Shown one piece after another: positions 25,099 through 33,987 of a DNA stretch of 64,000 nucleotides. Position numbers and translations under genes: made by a program. The stretch is from assembly GCF_900129875.1 (NCBI RefSeq), contig NZ_FQXC01000001.1:496001-560000 (forward strand), in the 5' to 3' direction. The notes beneath the pieces were generated by a model. That model did no database searches. It was not told the DNA's origin and saw only the letters and a list, made by a program, of their open reading frames with translations. Source of the stretch: Marivita hallyeonensis (GTDB lineage: Bacteria; Pseudomonadota; Alphaproteobacteria; Rhodobacterales; Rhodobacteraceae). The stretch's first letter is position 1, and every line of letters begins with the position of its first letter.

Positions 25099-26058
25099 AT
25101 GGCGTTTGGGAAGTTCATGAAAGGCCTTGCGGCGGCGGTCCTTGCCGCGACGCTTGGCACGGCGGCTGTGGCCGAATACCCGGAAAAACCGATCACCATG
25201 ATCATACCGCTGGGCGCGGGCGGCAGCCATGATCTTAACGCGCGTGTGATCGCGTCAGTACTGCCAAGCTATCTCGGACAGCCTGTGATCGTGCAACTGA
25301 TGCCAGGCTCTGCGGGGCAGATCGGCACGTCTGCCGCGGCGCAAGCGCCGGCAGATGGCTACACCATTCTGTTCACTCAGAACTTTATTGATGAGCTTCA
25401 ACAGCATGTCGCAGAACTGCCGTATGATCCAAACGGGGACTTCGTGGCAATTGCCAGAACCAATTTTGCGGCACCCTCGATCATCGTAAAATCCGACAGC
25501 TCGTTCAATACGATTGGTGATCTGGTCGCACATTCCAAGGCAAATCCGGGCAGCCTGAAGTTTGGCCATTCGGGCAATTGGGGCGCGTTCATGGTCCCTG
25601 GCGCGCTGGTGTTCAATGCGGCAGGCACGATGCCGACGATGGTCCCTCACAAGGGCGGTGGACCGGCTATGCAGGCGTTGCTTGCTGGCGATGTCGACGT
25701 CTCGATGGCGTTCAATTCGGTGATCGACAGCCAGGCTGGTGCGGTCAAGGCGCTTGTATCAGTTTCGCCAGATACGCAGATCGAAGGTGTGCCGACCACA
25801 GCTGAAGCGGGTTTGGACGGCGTCGATACGGTTGGCATCATGCACCGCGTGGTCTTGGTGCGACGGGATACCCCTCCAGAGATAGTCGACAAGCTGCGCG
25901 CTGCGTTTGCCGCGATGAAAGAAGACAAGAGCTATCAGAAGCTGTTGGCCAAGCTTGGCGAGAACAACGTCTACATGGACGGAGCCGAGTATGAGGCTGT
26001 CCGTGTGTCGCAGGGCGAAGCTTATCAGGCACTAGTCAAGACACTGACTGGTGGCTGA
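25099..26058 (+). CDS. tctC: TTT solute-binding protein (TctC/Bug family), system 1
   Basis: A 319-aa periplasmic protein with a signal peptide (FMKGLAAAVLAATLGTAAVA, cleaved before EYPEKP). The mature chain starts YPEKPITMIIPLGAGGSHD, the Bug-family opening, with PGSAGQIGTSAAAQA and ADGYTIL following. It presents a carboxylated or similar anionic solute to TctAB. The ligand is not predictable by eye. Confidence 0.85.
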   Translation: MAFGKFMKGLAAAVLAATLGTAAVAEYPEKPITMIIPLGAGGSHDLNARVIASVLPSYLGQPVIVQLMPGSAGQIGTSAAAQAPADGYTILFTQNFIDELQQHVAELPYDPNGDFVAIARTNFAAPSIIVKSDSSFNTIGDLVAHSKANPGSLKFGHSGNWGAFMVPGALVFNAAGTMPTMVPHKGGGPAMQALLAGDVDVSMAFNSVIDSQAGAVKALVSVSPDTQIEGVPTTAEAGLDGVDTVGIMHRVVLVRRDTPPEIVDKLRAAFAAMKEDKSYQKLLAKLGENNVYMDGAEYEAVRVSQGEAYQALVKTLTGG

Positions 26059-26998
26059 CGCCAAAAGGACGGGGCAGGGAACTGCCCTGGCTTGGTTCAT
26101 GTCGAATGATGTGATCATCGCCGGATACCAGGGGCCGCGGTCGATTTTGACCCGCGGTCTCACCGCGTTTGCCGAGGCCTCCCTTCCCTCGGCAACGCTG
26201 GTTCCGGACGTGACCGCCGACGGTCTACCTGCGCAGGCGCTGTTCGACGGGATCGAAATGGGCACCTATGCGGCGGGCTACATGGCCAGCGGGTACCTGA
26301 CCGCGCGCGTGCCAGAGCTCGCCGTTCTTGATCTCCCCTTCAGCGTGACGGATCGGCGTCAGGCGTTCGCCAAATTGGACGGCGACCTCGGTCGCGCGCT
26401 TTCCGCAGCGGTGGCGCGTGAAACCAACCTTGTGGTTCTGGCCTTCTGGGACAACGGTTTCCGTCATATCACGAACGCCAGTCACCCGATCCGATCTCCG
26501 GCAGAATGCAAAGGCCTCAGGATCCGCACGCTGAATAATCAGCTCTATCAGGACACCTTAACTGCTCTTGGATTTGAGCCGGTTGTGACCGACGTAAAGG
26601 AACTGATCCAGGCGTGTGAGACGGGTGCTGTCCACGCGCAGGAAAACCCGCTGACAAATATGCTGACCTTTGGGCTAGACCGATGGCACAAACACGTATC
26701 TCTGACCGGTCATATTTTTGGAATTGTCCTGCTCACTGCCAACAAGGACTGGTTTTGCGCCCTCAGCGAAGATGACCAAGAAACGCTGCTCAAAGGGGCG
26801 GCGGATGCGACCGTATGCCAACGCTTTTGGGCAGAAGAAGAAGACAGTGTCGGGTTGCAAACGCTAAAGGCAAGAGGCGTCGAGGTTCTCGAGCAGGCTG
26901 ATCTCGATACGCAGGCATTCCGGGCAGCGGCAGAGCGCATTCGCAGCACATCTGTTGCCAAGCTGCCCAAAGAAATCGTCGATCTTTATCTCGCATAG
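26051..26998 (+). CDS. DctP-like TRAP binding protein lacking a signal peptide
   Basis: A 315-aa protein with the DctP fold: LPEL-type core with LDLPFSVTDRRQAFAKLDG, then WDNGFRHITNASHPIRSPAECKGLRIR, the substrate-Arg region, and VHAQENPLTNML. The GTG start at 26051 overlaps the tctC stop by 8 nt. Neither that start nor the later ATG at 26099 gives a hydrophobic leader, and no DctQ/DctM genes are nearby, so it would stay in the cytoplasm unless exported otherwise. It may be a repurposed soluble binding or sensing protein. This is unusual for the family. Confidence 0.75.
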   Translation: MADAKRTGQGTALAWFMSNDVIIAGYQGPRSILTRGLTAFAEASLPSATLVPDVTADGLPAQALFDGIEMGTYAAGYMASGYLTARVPELAVLDLPFSVTDRRQAFAKLDGDLGRALSAAVARETNLVVLAFWDNGFRHITNASHPIRSPAECKGLRIRTLNNQLYQDTLTALGFEPVVTDVKELIQACETGAVHAQENPLTNMLTFGLDRWHKHVSLTGHIFGIVLLTANKDWFCALSEDDQETLLKGAADATVCQRFWAEEEDSVGLQTLKARGVEVLEQADLDTQAFRAAAERIRSTSVAKLPKEIVDLYLA

Positions 26999-27010
26999 TT
27001 ATCGATAATC
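26998..27010 (+). promoter_or_regulatory. TTATCGATAA-type operator, site 3
   Basis: GTTATCGATAATC overlaps the stop region of the DctP-like gene, immediately before a TTGACA (27012-27017) that fits a -35 box for the dehydrogenase operon. Confidence 0.65.
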
Positions 27011-27011
27011 G

Positions 27012-27050
27012 TTGACATCGACACTTCTTTCGTTTGTATTATCGATAATC
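27012..27050 (+). promoter_or_regulatory. Promoter with TTATCGATAA-type operator, site 4
   Basis: TTGACA (27012-27017) and TTGTAT (27034-27039) are separated by 16 nt. The perfect palindrome ATTATCGATAAT (27038-27049) covers the -10/start region. With site 3 it brackets the promoter, 40 nt centre to centre, about four helical turns. Confidence 0.65.
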
Positions 27051-27065
27051 GAAAAGGAAAGACAA

Positions 27066-28220
27066 ATGCCTGATTCCGGCTCGCTGCCAATTGACCATAT
27101 TCAGACCGTCCCAGAGACAATGCGCGCTTGGGTGCTTGGTGGCCCAGACGAAATGACGCTGGTGGAAAAGCCGGTCCCGACGCCCGGCAAGGCCGAGGTG
27201 TTGATCCGCATCGATGCCGTTGCGATCTGTGCAACCGATCTCGAGATCATCCATTACGGTACGCCCGCGATCGTCGATGGCGGGCCCCCATTCCACAAGA
27301 ACTTCACCATCGGCCATGAATACATGGGCACAGTTGCCGCCCTAGGGCCGGGTGTTGACGAGTACAAGGTTGGCGAGCGCGTTACGGTCGAAGTGCATGC
27401 CGGATGCGGTCGTTGCAAGCGGTGTCGGCAGGGGATGTATACCTCGTGCCACAACTATGGTCTGCGCGAGAAGGGCCACCGCGCCAACGGCATGACGACC
27501 GATGGCGGATTTGCCGAATACGCCGTCAATCACATCAACACGCTGGTGCGCGTACCGGACACGATGACAGATGAAGAAGCGACCCTTGTCGTCACGGCGG
27601 GTACTTCGATGTACGGGTTGACCGAGCTGGGTGGCCTCGTGGCGGGCGAAAGCGTTGTGGTAAGTGGCCCCGGTCCGATTGGCTTGCTTGCGGTCTCTGT
27701 CGCTCGATCTCTGGGCGCAGGCCCTGTTATCCTGACTGGCACCCGCGAAGACCGGCTCGCGATCGGGCGCAAACTGGGCGCGACCCACACGATCAACGTG
27801 CGCGAACAGGAAACGGTCGAAGCCGTCACGGCGATCGTAGGTGCGAAAGGGGCCGATTACGTTATTGAATGTGCCGGGACGGAAGCAGCCATCAACGATG
27901 CGATCCGTATGACAAACCGCGGCGGCAAGGTTTGCCTGGCGGGGTTCCCGCACGACCTCGCCAAGGTCGACCTGCCGCATGTCGTCAAGAACAACATCTA
28001 CCTCTACGGCATCCGCGGAGAGGGCAAGAGCGCCACCCATCGCGCCATGTCATTCATGGCCGAAGGCCGGTTCGACGCTTCCCTGATCCACACCCACACC
28101 TTCGCCCTCGAAGACCTTCAGGAAGCGCTGCGATACGCGCGTGAGAGGGTTGAAGATGCGCTGAAGGTGGTCGTGAAGCCGCGAGGCGTTGCCTCGCTCA
28201 AAGCAAAGGCAGCAGAATGA
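27066..28220 (+). CDS. Zinc-dependent alcohol/polyol dehydrogenase (MDR family)
   Basis: A 384-aa medium-chain dehydrogenase. CATDLEIIHYG carries the catalytic-zinc Cys, GHEYMGTVAALGPGV the catalytic His/Glu segment and CGRCKRCRQGMYTSC the four structural-zinc Cys; GPGPIGLLAV is the NAD(P)-binding motif. It should oxidise a secondary alcohol or polyol. ATG 27066 follows AAAAGGAAAG; the earlier frame start at 27012 lies inside the operator-promoter. First gene of the second transcription unit of the locus. Confidence 0.85.
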   Translation: MPDSGSLPIDHIQTVPETMRAWVLGGPDEMTLVEKPVPTPGKAEVLIRIDAVAICATDLEIIHYGTPAIVDGGPPFHKNFTIGHEYMGTVAALGPGVDEYKVGERVTVEVHAGCGRCKRCRQGMYTSCHNYGLREKGHRANGMTTDGGFAEYAVNHINTLVRVPDTMTDEEATLVVTAGTSMYGLTELGGLVAGESVVVSGPGPIGLLAVSVARSLGAGPVILTGTREDRLAIGRKLGATHTINVREQETVEAVTAIVGAKGADYVIECAGTEAAINDAIRMTNRGGKVCLAGFPHDLAKVDLPHVVKNNIYLYGIRGEGKSATHRAMSFMAEGRFDASLIHTHTFALEDLQEALRYARERVEDALKVVVKPRGVASLKAKAAE

Positions 28221-29143
28221 CCCACAAAGCCCGCAAAGGCGTTTACGCCGCCGCCATCACCCCTGTTGCCGCCGACGGGCGTCCAGACACCGCAAAACTG
28301 ATCGCCTATTGCAAGCGCTTGATTGGCGAGGGTCTCGACGGCGTTGCACCTACTGGAACGACCGGAGAAGGGAATTCTCTCCCTTTTGATTGGCGATTGG
28401 ACCTTCCGGGGCAGTTCGCAGAAGCCGAGTTACCTCCCGACCGGGTCATTTTTGGCACCGGCTCCTGTTCGGCGGACGATGCCGTGGCCCTGACCAAAGC
28501 CGGGGTCGATGCGGGTTATCCAAATGCACTCCTCCTGCCGCCCTTTTATCTCAAGAACGTCAGCGACGATGGCCTCTTCGCGTATTACGCGCGGCTGATC
28601 GATGGTGTGGGGTCCGACGCGCTGCGCGTCTATCTCTATCATTTTCCGCAGATGTCCCAGACGCCGATTTCGATCCCGCTGATCCAGAGGCTCAAGGCCG
28701 AGTTCGGCCCGATCATCGCGGGCCTCAAGGACAGCTCGGGCGATTACGAAGGGTCTCTTGCCTTCGCGGAAGCGGCGGACGAATTCGATGTCTTCCCTTC
28801 AAATGAAGGCGTGCTGGTTGATGCGCTGGCCAAGGGGTGCGGCGGTGTGATCTCAGCCACAACCAACGTTTCCGCAGGTCTTGCGCGGCGCACGTTGAAT
28901 GCGACAGGCGCAGAACAAGATCGTTTGCAAAGCTTGCTCAATCAGGTGCGCCAGACCGTTGCCAAATACCCGTTGTCGGCGGCGATCAAGCAGGTTGAAT
29001 CATGGAAAAGCGATGACGACACGTGGTGCGCGGTGTTCCCGCCACTCGTCCCGCTCACCGCCACGCAAAAGGCAAGTCTTCGCGCAGACCTTGAGGCGTT
29101 GCCAGCAGAAACCGGCGTTCTTGCGGCTTTGGAACTGGCCTGA
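28217..29143 (+). CDS. Dihydrodipicolinate synthase/N-acetylneuraminate lyase family protein
   Basis: A 308-aa class I aldolase-type barrel. PTGTTGEGNSL is the family's GTTGE loop, the Tyr of YLYHFPQ and the Schiff-base Lys of GLKDSSGDYE are present. Members cleave or dehydrate 2-oxo acids (for example 2-keto-3-deoxy sugar acids) or build dihydrodipicolinate. Catabolic use is likely here, since the ATG overlaps the dehydrogenase stop by 4 nt and lysine genes are absent. The exact 2-oxo acid is not predictable. Confidence 0.8.
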   Translation: MTHKARKGVYAAAITPVAADGRPDTAKLIAYCKRLIGEGLDGVAPTGTTGEGNSLPFDWRLDLPGQFAEAELPPDRVIFGTGSCSADDAVALTKAGVDAGYPNALLLPPFYLKNVSDDGLFAYYARLIDGVGSDALRVYLYHFPQMSQTPISIPLIQRLKAEFGPIIAGLKDSSGDYEGSLAFAEAADEFDVFPSNEGVLVDALAKGCGGVISATTNVSAGLARRTLNATGAEQDRLQSLLNQVRQTVAKYPLSAAIKQVESWKSDDDTWCAVFPPLVPLTATQKASLRADLEALPAETGVLAALELA

Positions 29144-29217
29144 CGGAACGTTGAAAAGACTTCGGTTCACGAAGCGCAAAACACTGTAGCCAAAACAGCC
29201 ATTAGGAGGAGAGATCG

Positions 29218-30033
29218 ATGGCTTTCAAGGGAACCCGATTTTCGGGAATGGTCGCGGCTGGCCTGATCGTGGCCGCAACCGCAGCCACCGCTGAAATCGA
29301 ATTGAAAAACGGCGAGGTGATTTCTGAATCGCCGACCTTTATTGTGACATATGTAGAAGTGGGCGCCGACCACTCTGGCGCGGCACTAGAACTGCTCAAA
29401 GCGCAGGCCGCCGCCGCCAAGGGCCACGACGGTCTTGTGCGCTTCGAAGTCATTCAGCGCATGGGCCAGGACAACCATTTCGTGGTGCTTGAGGCATGGG
29501 AAGACAGGGCAACCCGTGACGCCCATGCCGCTTCGGCAGAGACCGTCGCGTATCGCGAGGCTTTGGAGCCCATGCTCTACGCACCTTACGATGAACGCCC
29601 GCATGTCGGACTTGTGGCGGCGGACCTCGCAAGCATGCCCGAAGGAACGGCGGATACTGTCTATGTCGTGACCCACGCCGATATCATCCCGCCCGAGCAG
29701 TTCGCGCCGTGTGACCGCCAGATAAATCCGGCGGGGCCTTGTGGCAACGAGATGCTGGTGGGGCTCGCCAACTTCAGCCGCGAGCACGACGGCAACCTGC
29801 GTTACGACGTACTGACCCAGAACAACCGCACCAACCACATGAGCGTGGTCGAGATGTGGGACAGTCTCGAGGCGCAGCAGGCGCACCAGATGCACCCCGA
29901 GAAAAAGCAGTTCCGCAACGAGCTGGCCGGGATCGCTCCCGAAGGCGGGGTCAACGCCGACGCGCAGTTCGTGCCGAACATGCTGACCGGCAGCCTTTGG
30001 GACGAACGTCTCTACAAGCTAGTCGTGAACTGA
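29218..30033 (+). CDS. Exported protein with two ABM-type (ferredoxin-like) domains
   Basis: A 271-aa protein with a signal peptide (FSGMVAAGLIVAATAATA, cleaved before EIELKN). It carries two copies of the antibiotic-biosynthesis-monooxygenase fold: about 38-125 (FIVTYVEVGADHSGAALELLKAQ ... FVVLEAWEDRATRDAHAAS) and about 145-245 (YVVTHADIIPP ... MSVVEMWDSLEAQQAHQMH). ABM domains are normally small cytoplasmic dimers that act on aromatic, quinone or haem-like substrates. A secreted tandem form is uncommon and may bind or oxidise the transported compound. RBS AGGAGGAG. Confidence 0.7.
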   Translation: MAFKGTRFSGMVAAGLIVAATAATAEIELKNGEVISESPTFIVTYVEVGADHSGAALELLKAQAAAAKGHDGLVRFEVIQRMGQDNHFVVLEAWEDRATRDAHAASAETVAYREALEPMLYAPYDERPHVGLVAADLASMPEGTADTVYVVTHADIIPPEQFAPCDRQINPAGPCGNEMLVGLANFSREHDGNLRYDVLTQNNRTNHMSVVEMWDSLEAQQAHQMHPEKKQFRNELAGIAPEGGVNADAQFVPNMLTGSLWDERLYKLVVN

Positions 30034-30099
30034 TCGCGCCAACGGGCCGGGCGGTTTCGTCGCCCGGCCACTCACACCCCGTCACGGGAGGAGGACCCA

Positions 30100-31185
30100 A
30101 TGACCACAAGACGCAACTTCATGGCCGGGCTCGGAGCGACCGCCGCATCTGCCTTTGTCATCACGCCTGGCGCAGGCCACGCCAACGGTTGGCCGACACA
30201 ACCCATCACGCTGGTTGTCATGTACGGGCAGGGCGGTGGCACCGATGTCATCATGCGCACGCTTGCCAATGAAATGGCGAGTGCGAAGGGCTGGAACATC
30301 AATGTCATCAACAAGCCCGGTGCCGTCGGTGCCGTCGCCACCGAGTTCGTGCATGGCAAGGAGGCCGATGGCCACTGGATGCTGGGCGCCGCCAATTACA
30401 ACAAATTCGTTCGTGTCATGGGTCATACCGATGCGGTGCCGTGGGAGAACTGGACCTACCTGCAAGCAGCCTCTGCGCTGGCCTCTTGGGCTGTGCCCGT
30501 GGACAGCCCGTTCCAAACGCTGGAAGACGTCATTTCGGCCGCAAAGGACAACCCCGGAAGCCTTGCCATCTCGACATCGGGAACCGGTGGTATCTGGCAC
30601 GAGCTTGCCTTGATCGTCGCGGATGCGGCGGGCATCGAGCTTAGCTTCGTGCCGTACAAGGGCGGAAAGGCGGCGACACTTGCGGGCCTGCAAGGCGAGA
30701 CCGACATCGCAGGTGGCGGCGTACATGAACACGTCGATCTGATCCGCGCGGGCCAGCTTCGGTGCCTTCAGCAATGCGGCGTGGAGGACATCGTATTGGA
30801 TGATGGAACCGTTCTGCCATCGGTCGGAAACCTGCTGTCCAGCCTGAAACCAGTTCTGCCGCTTGGTCCGCAGTACAACCTGATCCTTCGGCGCGATACT
30901 CCCCCGGCCGTTCTCAAAGAGGTGGAAGAGGCATTCGCCACGGCGGTCAACAGCCAGGCTTTTCAGGATATTGCCAAATCCAAGTACTTCAGCGTCGATA
31001 TCCGGTCGGGCGAAGCCGCAGACAAGCGCGCAGCGCAGCTTGAGGCGATCACTGCCGCGACCTTCACGAAATATGCCGACCAGATTGGCGCGGCTGTGAA
31101 GTCACCGGCTGACCTTGGCCTTCCAGAGCCCGAAGGATTTGAGGCCTGGTGGCCGCCTGAAGGTTACACTCCGGTCGCTGGCTGA
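30100..31185 (+). CDS. TTT solute-binding protein (TctC/Bug family), system 2
   Basis: A 361-aa protein with a Tat-like leader (TTRRNFMAGLGATAASAF, ending AGHA). The mature part begins NGWPTQPITLVVMYGQGGGTD, and FVPYKGGKAATLAGLQGETD is the family's ligand-side loop. The Tat leader contrasts with the Sec leader of the system 1 protein, so this binding protein may fold before export. It opens a second complete TTT set in the order C-B-A. GGGAGGAGG is the ribosome-binding site. Confidence 0.85.
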   Translation: MTTRRNFMAGLGATAASAFVITPGAGHANGWPTQPITLVVMYGQGGGTDVIMRTLANEMASAKGWNINVINKPGAVGAVATEFVHGKEADGHWMLGAANYNKFVRVMGHTDAVPWENWTYLQAASALASWAVPVDSPFQTLEDVISAAKDNPGSLAISTSGTGGIWHELALIVADAAGIELSFVPYKGGKAATLAGLQGETDIAGGGVHEHVDLIRAGQLRCLQQCGVEDIVLDDGTVLPSVGNLLSSLKPVLPLGPQYNLILRRDTPPAVLKEVEEAFATAVNSQAFQDIAKSKYFSVDIRSGEAADKRAAQLEAITAATFTKYADQIGAAVKSPADLGLPEPEGFEAWWPPEGYTPVAG

Positions 31186-31727
31186 TGCCGGAAGACACCG
31201 CAGCCTTCCGTGGTGAAGATGAAAGCGCGGGAGAGGCGTCTCCCGCGCTTGATCTGATCGCCTCCGGTTTCCTGTTTGCGCTTGGCCTGTTCTTTGCCGC
31301 GCTGTCGTTGGCGCTGCCAGTTCCGGGCGGGCTTGTCAGCGCTCCGGGGCTATTGCCGTTTGTGGTATCGGCCAGCCTTGCCGTCATGGCCATTGTTCTG
31401 GGTTTGTCGGCATGGCGCAGAAGGGTCTTTGTCGCGCCGCTACAAGTTGAGATCGACAGTGAAATCGCGCGCCGGATCGCGGCCGCAGGTGCCGTTGCGG
31501 TCTATCTTGCCGCGCTTCAAACTTTGTCACTCGAAGGCTTTGTCGCCATTCTCGGGCGTCAAATCCCGATAGGCGGATTTGAACCCGCGACAATCGTTTT
31601 CCTGACCGCACTGCTGCGCCTGTTCTGGACGGATCGTTTGGCCGCTGTGGTCACAGTTTCGGTGGGATGGACGCTTTGCCTGTCGTTTGCCTTCCGCGGC
31701 CTCTTTGGCGTTCCACTCCCGGGATAA
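31185..31727 (+). CDS. tctB: TTT transporter small membrane subunit (TctB family), system 2
   Basis: A 180-aa protein with an acidic N-terminus and four to five hydrophobic segments (from LIASGFLFALGLFFAALSLAL at about 22-44). The start codon overlaps the binding-protein stop (TGATG), and the stop is 3 nt before tctA. Confidence 0.75.
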   Translation: MPEDTAAFRGEDESAGEASPALDLIASGFLFALGLFFAALSLALPVPGGLVSAPGLLPFVVSASLAVMAIVLGLSAWRRRVFVAPLQVEIDSEIARRIAAAGAVAVYLAALQTLSLEGFVAILGRQIPIGGFEPATIVFLTALLRLFWTDRLAAVVTVSVGWTLCLSFAFRGLFGVPLPG

Positions 31728-31730
31728 AAC

Positions 31731-33221
31731 ATGCTCGACGCGTTCATCACCCTCGCTGACCCTTTGCTTCTTGGGACGACCCTTTTGGGTGTGACTCTCG
31801 GCATAATCTGGGGCGCGCTGCCGGGCCTTTCGACCACAATGGCGATGGGGCTTCTGATCGGGCTAACGGCCAGCATGGGGCAGAATCCCGCTTTGTGTTT
31901 CATGCTCGGCGTCTATACGGGGTCCGTTTTTGGCGGGGCGATTTCGGCTGTTCTAATCAACATCCCCGGAACGCCTGACGCGGTGCCCACGATGATCGAG
32001 GGTCATACGCTGGCCAAACGCGGCGAGGGCGGACAGGCACTAGGCATGGCTATCGGCGCGTCATTTATCGGAAATTGGGTCGGGATCATCCTTCTGATCC
32101 TCTTCATCCCAATGCTGCTGAGCTTCGCGCTTAACTTCAAATCCTACGAGATGTTCATCCTGTCGATGCTGGGCATTCTGGTTTGCGGATCGATGGCGGC
32201 GGGCTCCATGCCGCTGAAAGGGTGGATTGCCGGATGGCTTGGCCTTCTTGTGGCCTTCATCGGGATCGACATGATCCACGGCGTGCCGCGTTTCACCTTT
32301 GGCGTGCGCGCGCTGGAGGATGGTCTAAGCTACGTCGCGATTTTGATCGGTGTCTTTGGCATGACCGAAATCCTCAAAACCCTGCCGCAGCTCAGTGCGC
32401 CGCCAATCCCTCCAACGGCAGGTAGGGTCGTGCCCTCGATCGGCCGTTTGATAAAGTATAGCGGTGCCGCGGTTCGATCCTCGATTATCGGCACGCTGGC
32501 CGGGGCAGTTCCGGGGGCAGGGGCCAACGTAGCGTCCTTTCTGGCTTATGATATTGGCCGCCGTCGCGCAAAACCGGAAGAGCGGGCGAAATGGGGCAAG
32601 GGCAGTTATGAAGCCATCGTCTGCGCCGAAACGGCCAACAACGCCAATATCGGCGGTTCTATGTTGCCGACGTTGGCGCTTGGCATCCCCGGAAACGCCC
32701 CGGCAGCCGCGTTGATCGCAGCCTTGCAGCTTAAGGCCGTCAATGTGGGTCCGACCATCGAGATCGATCATCCAGGTTTGATCTGGTTCATCTATGCGGC
32801 TTTGATCGTCGCAAACCTCTTCATGTACGGCGCCGCCATCGCGCTGATCAAACCGTGTGTCCGGCTGTTTTCGCTGCCCAAGGGGTTGCTGCTGACGCTC
32901 ATCACCCCGGTCTGCGTTCTGGGGGCATGGTCAGTACGGCTATCCATGTTCGATGTCTGGACGATGTTTGCCGCCGGACTTGCGGGATATGCCCTGATCG
33001 CCTTCCGCTTCCCGGTTGCGCCGGTGGTACTTGGCGTCATCCTGGCGCCGCTGGCCGATGAAAACCTGCGGCGTACGCTAATCCTTTTCGAGCGACGGGG
33101 GTGGGACTATGCCTTGGATCAGTGGATCGGAAATATCCTCTTGGCCGGCTTCATCCTGCTGATTGTAGAAGGCATATGGCGTGGGCGCCGCAATCAGAGG
33201 CAGGTGCCAACGGGATCATGA
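31731..33221 (+). CDS. tctA: TTT transporter large membrane subunit (TctA family), system 2
   Basis: A 496-aa permease, the same length as the system 1 TctA but well diverged. It has ALPGLSTTMAMGLLIGLTA, YTGSVFGGAISAVLINIPGTP, GAVPGAGANVASFLAYDIG and CAETANNANIGGSMLPTLAL. The 3' end overlaps the convergent TSUP gene by 6 nt. Two diverged TTT systems in one regulon suggest two related solutes, or uptake of one and release of another. Confidence 0.9.
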   Translation: MLDAFITLADPLLLGTTLLGVTLGIIWGALPGLSTTMAMGLLIGLTASMGQNPALCFMLGVYTGSVFGGAISAVLINIPGTPDAVPTMIEGHTLAKRGEGGQALGMAIGASFIGNWVGIILLILFIPMLLSFALNFKSYEMFILSMLGILVCGSMAAGSMPLKGWIAGWLGLLVAFIGIDMIHGVPRFTFGVRALEDGLSYVAILIGVFGMTEILKTLPQLSAPPIPPTAGRVVPSIGRLIKYSGAAVRSSIIGTLAGAVPGAGANVASFLAYDIGRRRAKPEERAKWGKGSYEAIVCAETANNANIGGSMLPTLALGIPGNAPAAALIAALQLKAVNVGPTIEIDHPGLIWFIYAALIVANLFMYGAAIALIKPCVRLFSLPKGLLLTLITPVCVLGAWSVRLSMFDVWTMFAAGLAGYALIAFRFPVAPVVLGVILAPLADENLRRTLILFERRGWDYALDQWIGNILLAGFILLIVEGIWRGRRNQRQVPTGS

Positions 33222-33950
33222 CAAAGCATTCAGGATCAGCTTGATCCCGGCCAGGATCATCAACCCGTTCACAGTATATTTGAAAACGGCCTTGGGTAAG
33301 CGCCGGGCGACGACAAATCCCAAACCCGCAGCAATGCCCGCGACAGGGACAAGCCAGATGGCAAATCGCAGTGTTTCCGCGCTGAGAGCGCCGACCGCAA
33401 AGAAGGGCCAGACCTTCAGGACATTCACTGACGCCATGAACATGTTCGATGTGGCGGCAAAGCGCAGCTGCTCATAGCCGCGCGACAACAGGAAGATGTG
33501 AATCGGCGGGCCGCCAGCATGCGCGATGCTGCTGGTGAAACCAGAAGCCGCTCCGAAAGGCAAAGCCATCCATCGGGGCAATCCTCTTGCCCCTAAGGGT
33601 TTGCTCCACAGTGCGTGTACCGCAAATAAGATGGCGATGATGCCAATTCCGCCACCGATCAACTTGCCGGGCAGGATGTGTATCATGAGGGCGCCAAGGC
33701 CGACACCGATAAACGCGCCTGGCAGGGCCAGCGCAATCGTAGGGTAGTCGGCATTTTTGCGGTGGTTCACCACGTTCACGATATCCATCGTCAACAGGAC
33801 CGGTAAAAGCACACCAATGGCCGTCTCAACCGGTATGCCGGTTGCCATAACAGGAAGGGCAACGGGTGCGCCGACGCCACCAAAGCCGCCCTTTGCCAAC
33901 CCGAGGATCACCACTGCGACTAAAGGGAACAGAATTTCTTCCAGTAGCAT
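33216..33950 (-). CDS. TSUP-family (TauE/SafE) membrane exporter
   Basis: A 244-aa protein with seven to eight membrane segments. The family repeats are visible as GLAKGGFGGVGAPVALPVMA near residue 18 and FGAASGFTSSIAHAGGPPIHIFLLSRG near 130. TSUP proteins export sulfite, sulfoacetate or related anions and often sit with organosulfur pathways. It faces the rest of the locus, with the operator at 33988 in its promoter region, so it probably belongs to the same regulon. Confidence 0.8.
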   Translation of the reverse strand: MLLEEILFPLVAVVILGLAKGGFGGVGAPVALPVMATGIPVETAIGVLLPVLLTMDIVNVVNHRKNADYPTIALALPGAFIGVGLGALMIHILPGKLIGGGIGIIAILFAVHALWSKPLGARGLPRWMALPFGAASGFTSSIAHAGGPPIHIFLLSRGYEQLRFAATSNMFMASVNVLKVWPFFAVGALSAETLRFAIWLVPVAGIAAGLGFVVARRLPKAVFKYTVNGLMILAGIKLILNALS

Positions 33951-33987
33951 TGCGCGATCCCGAAAGCTTGTACTTGTGTTGTAAATC

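Noticed and set aside
30072-30774. Overlapping minus-strand frames opposite the system 2 tctC gene
   Set aside because: Shadow frames of a gene with a Tat-like leader and Bug-family motifs.
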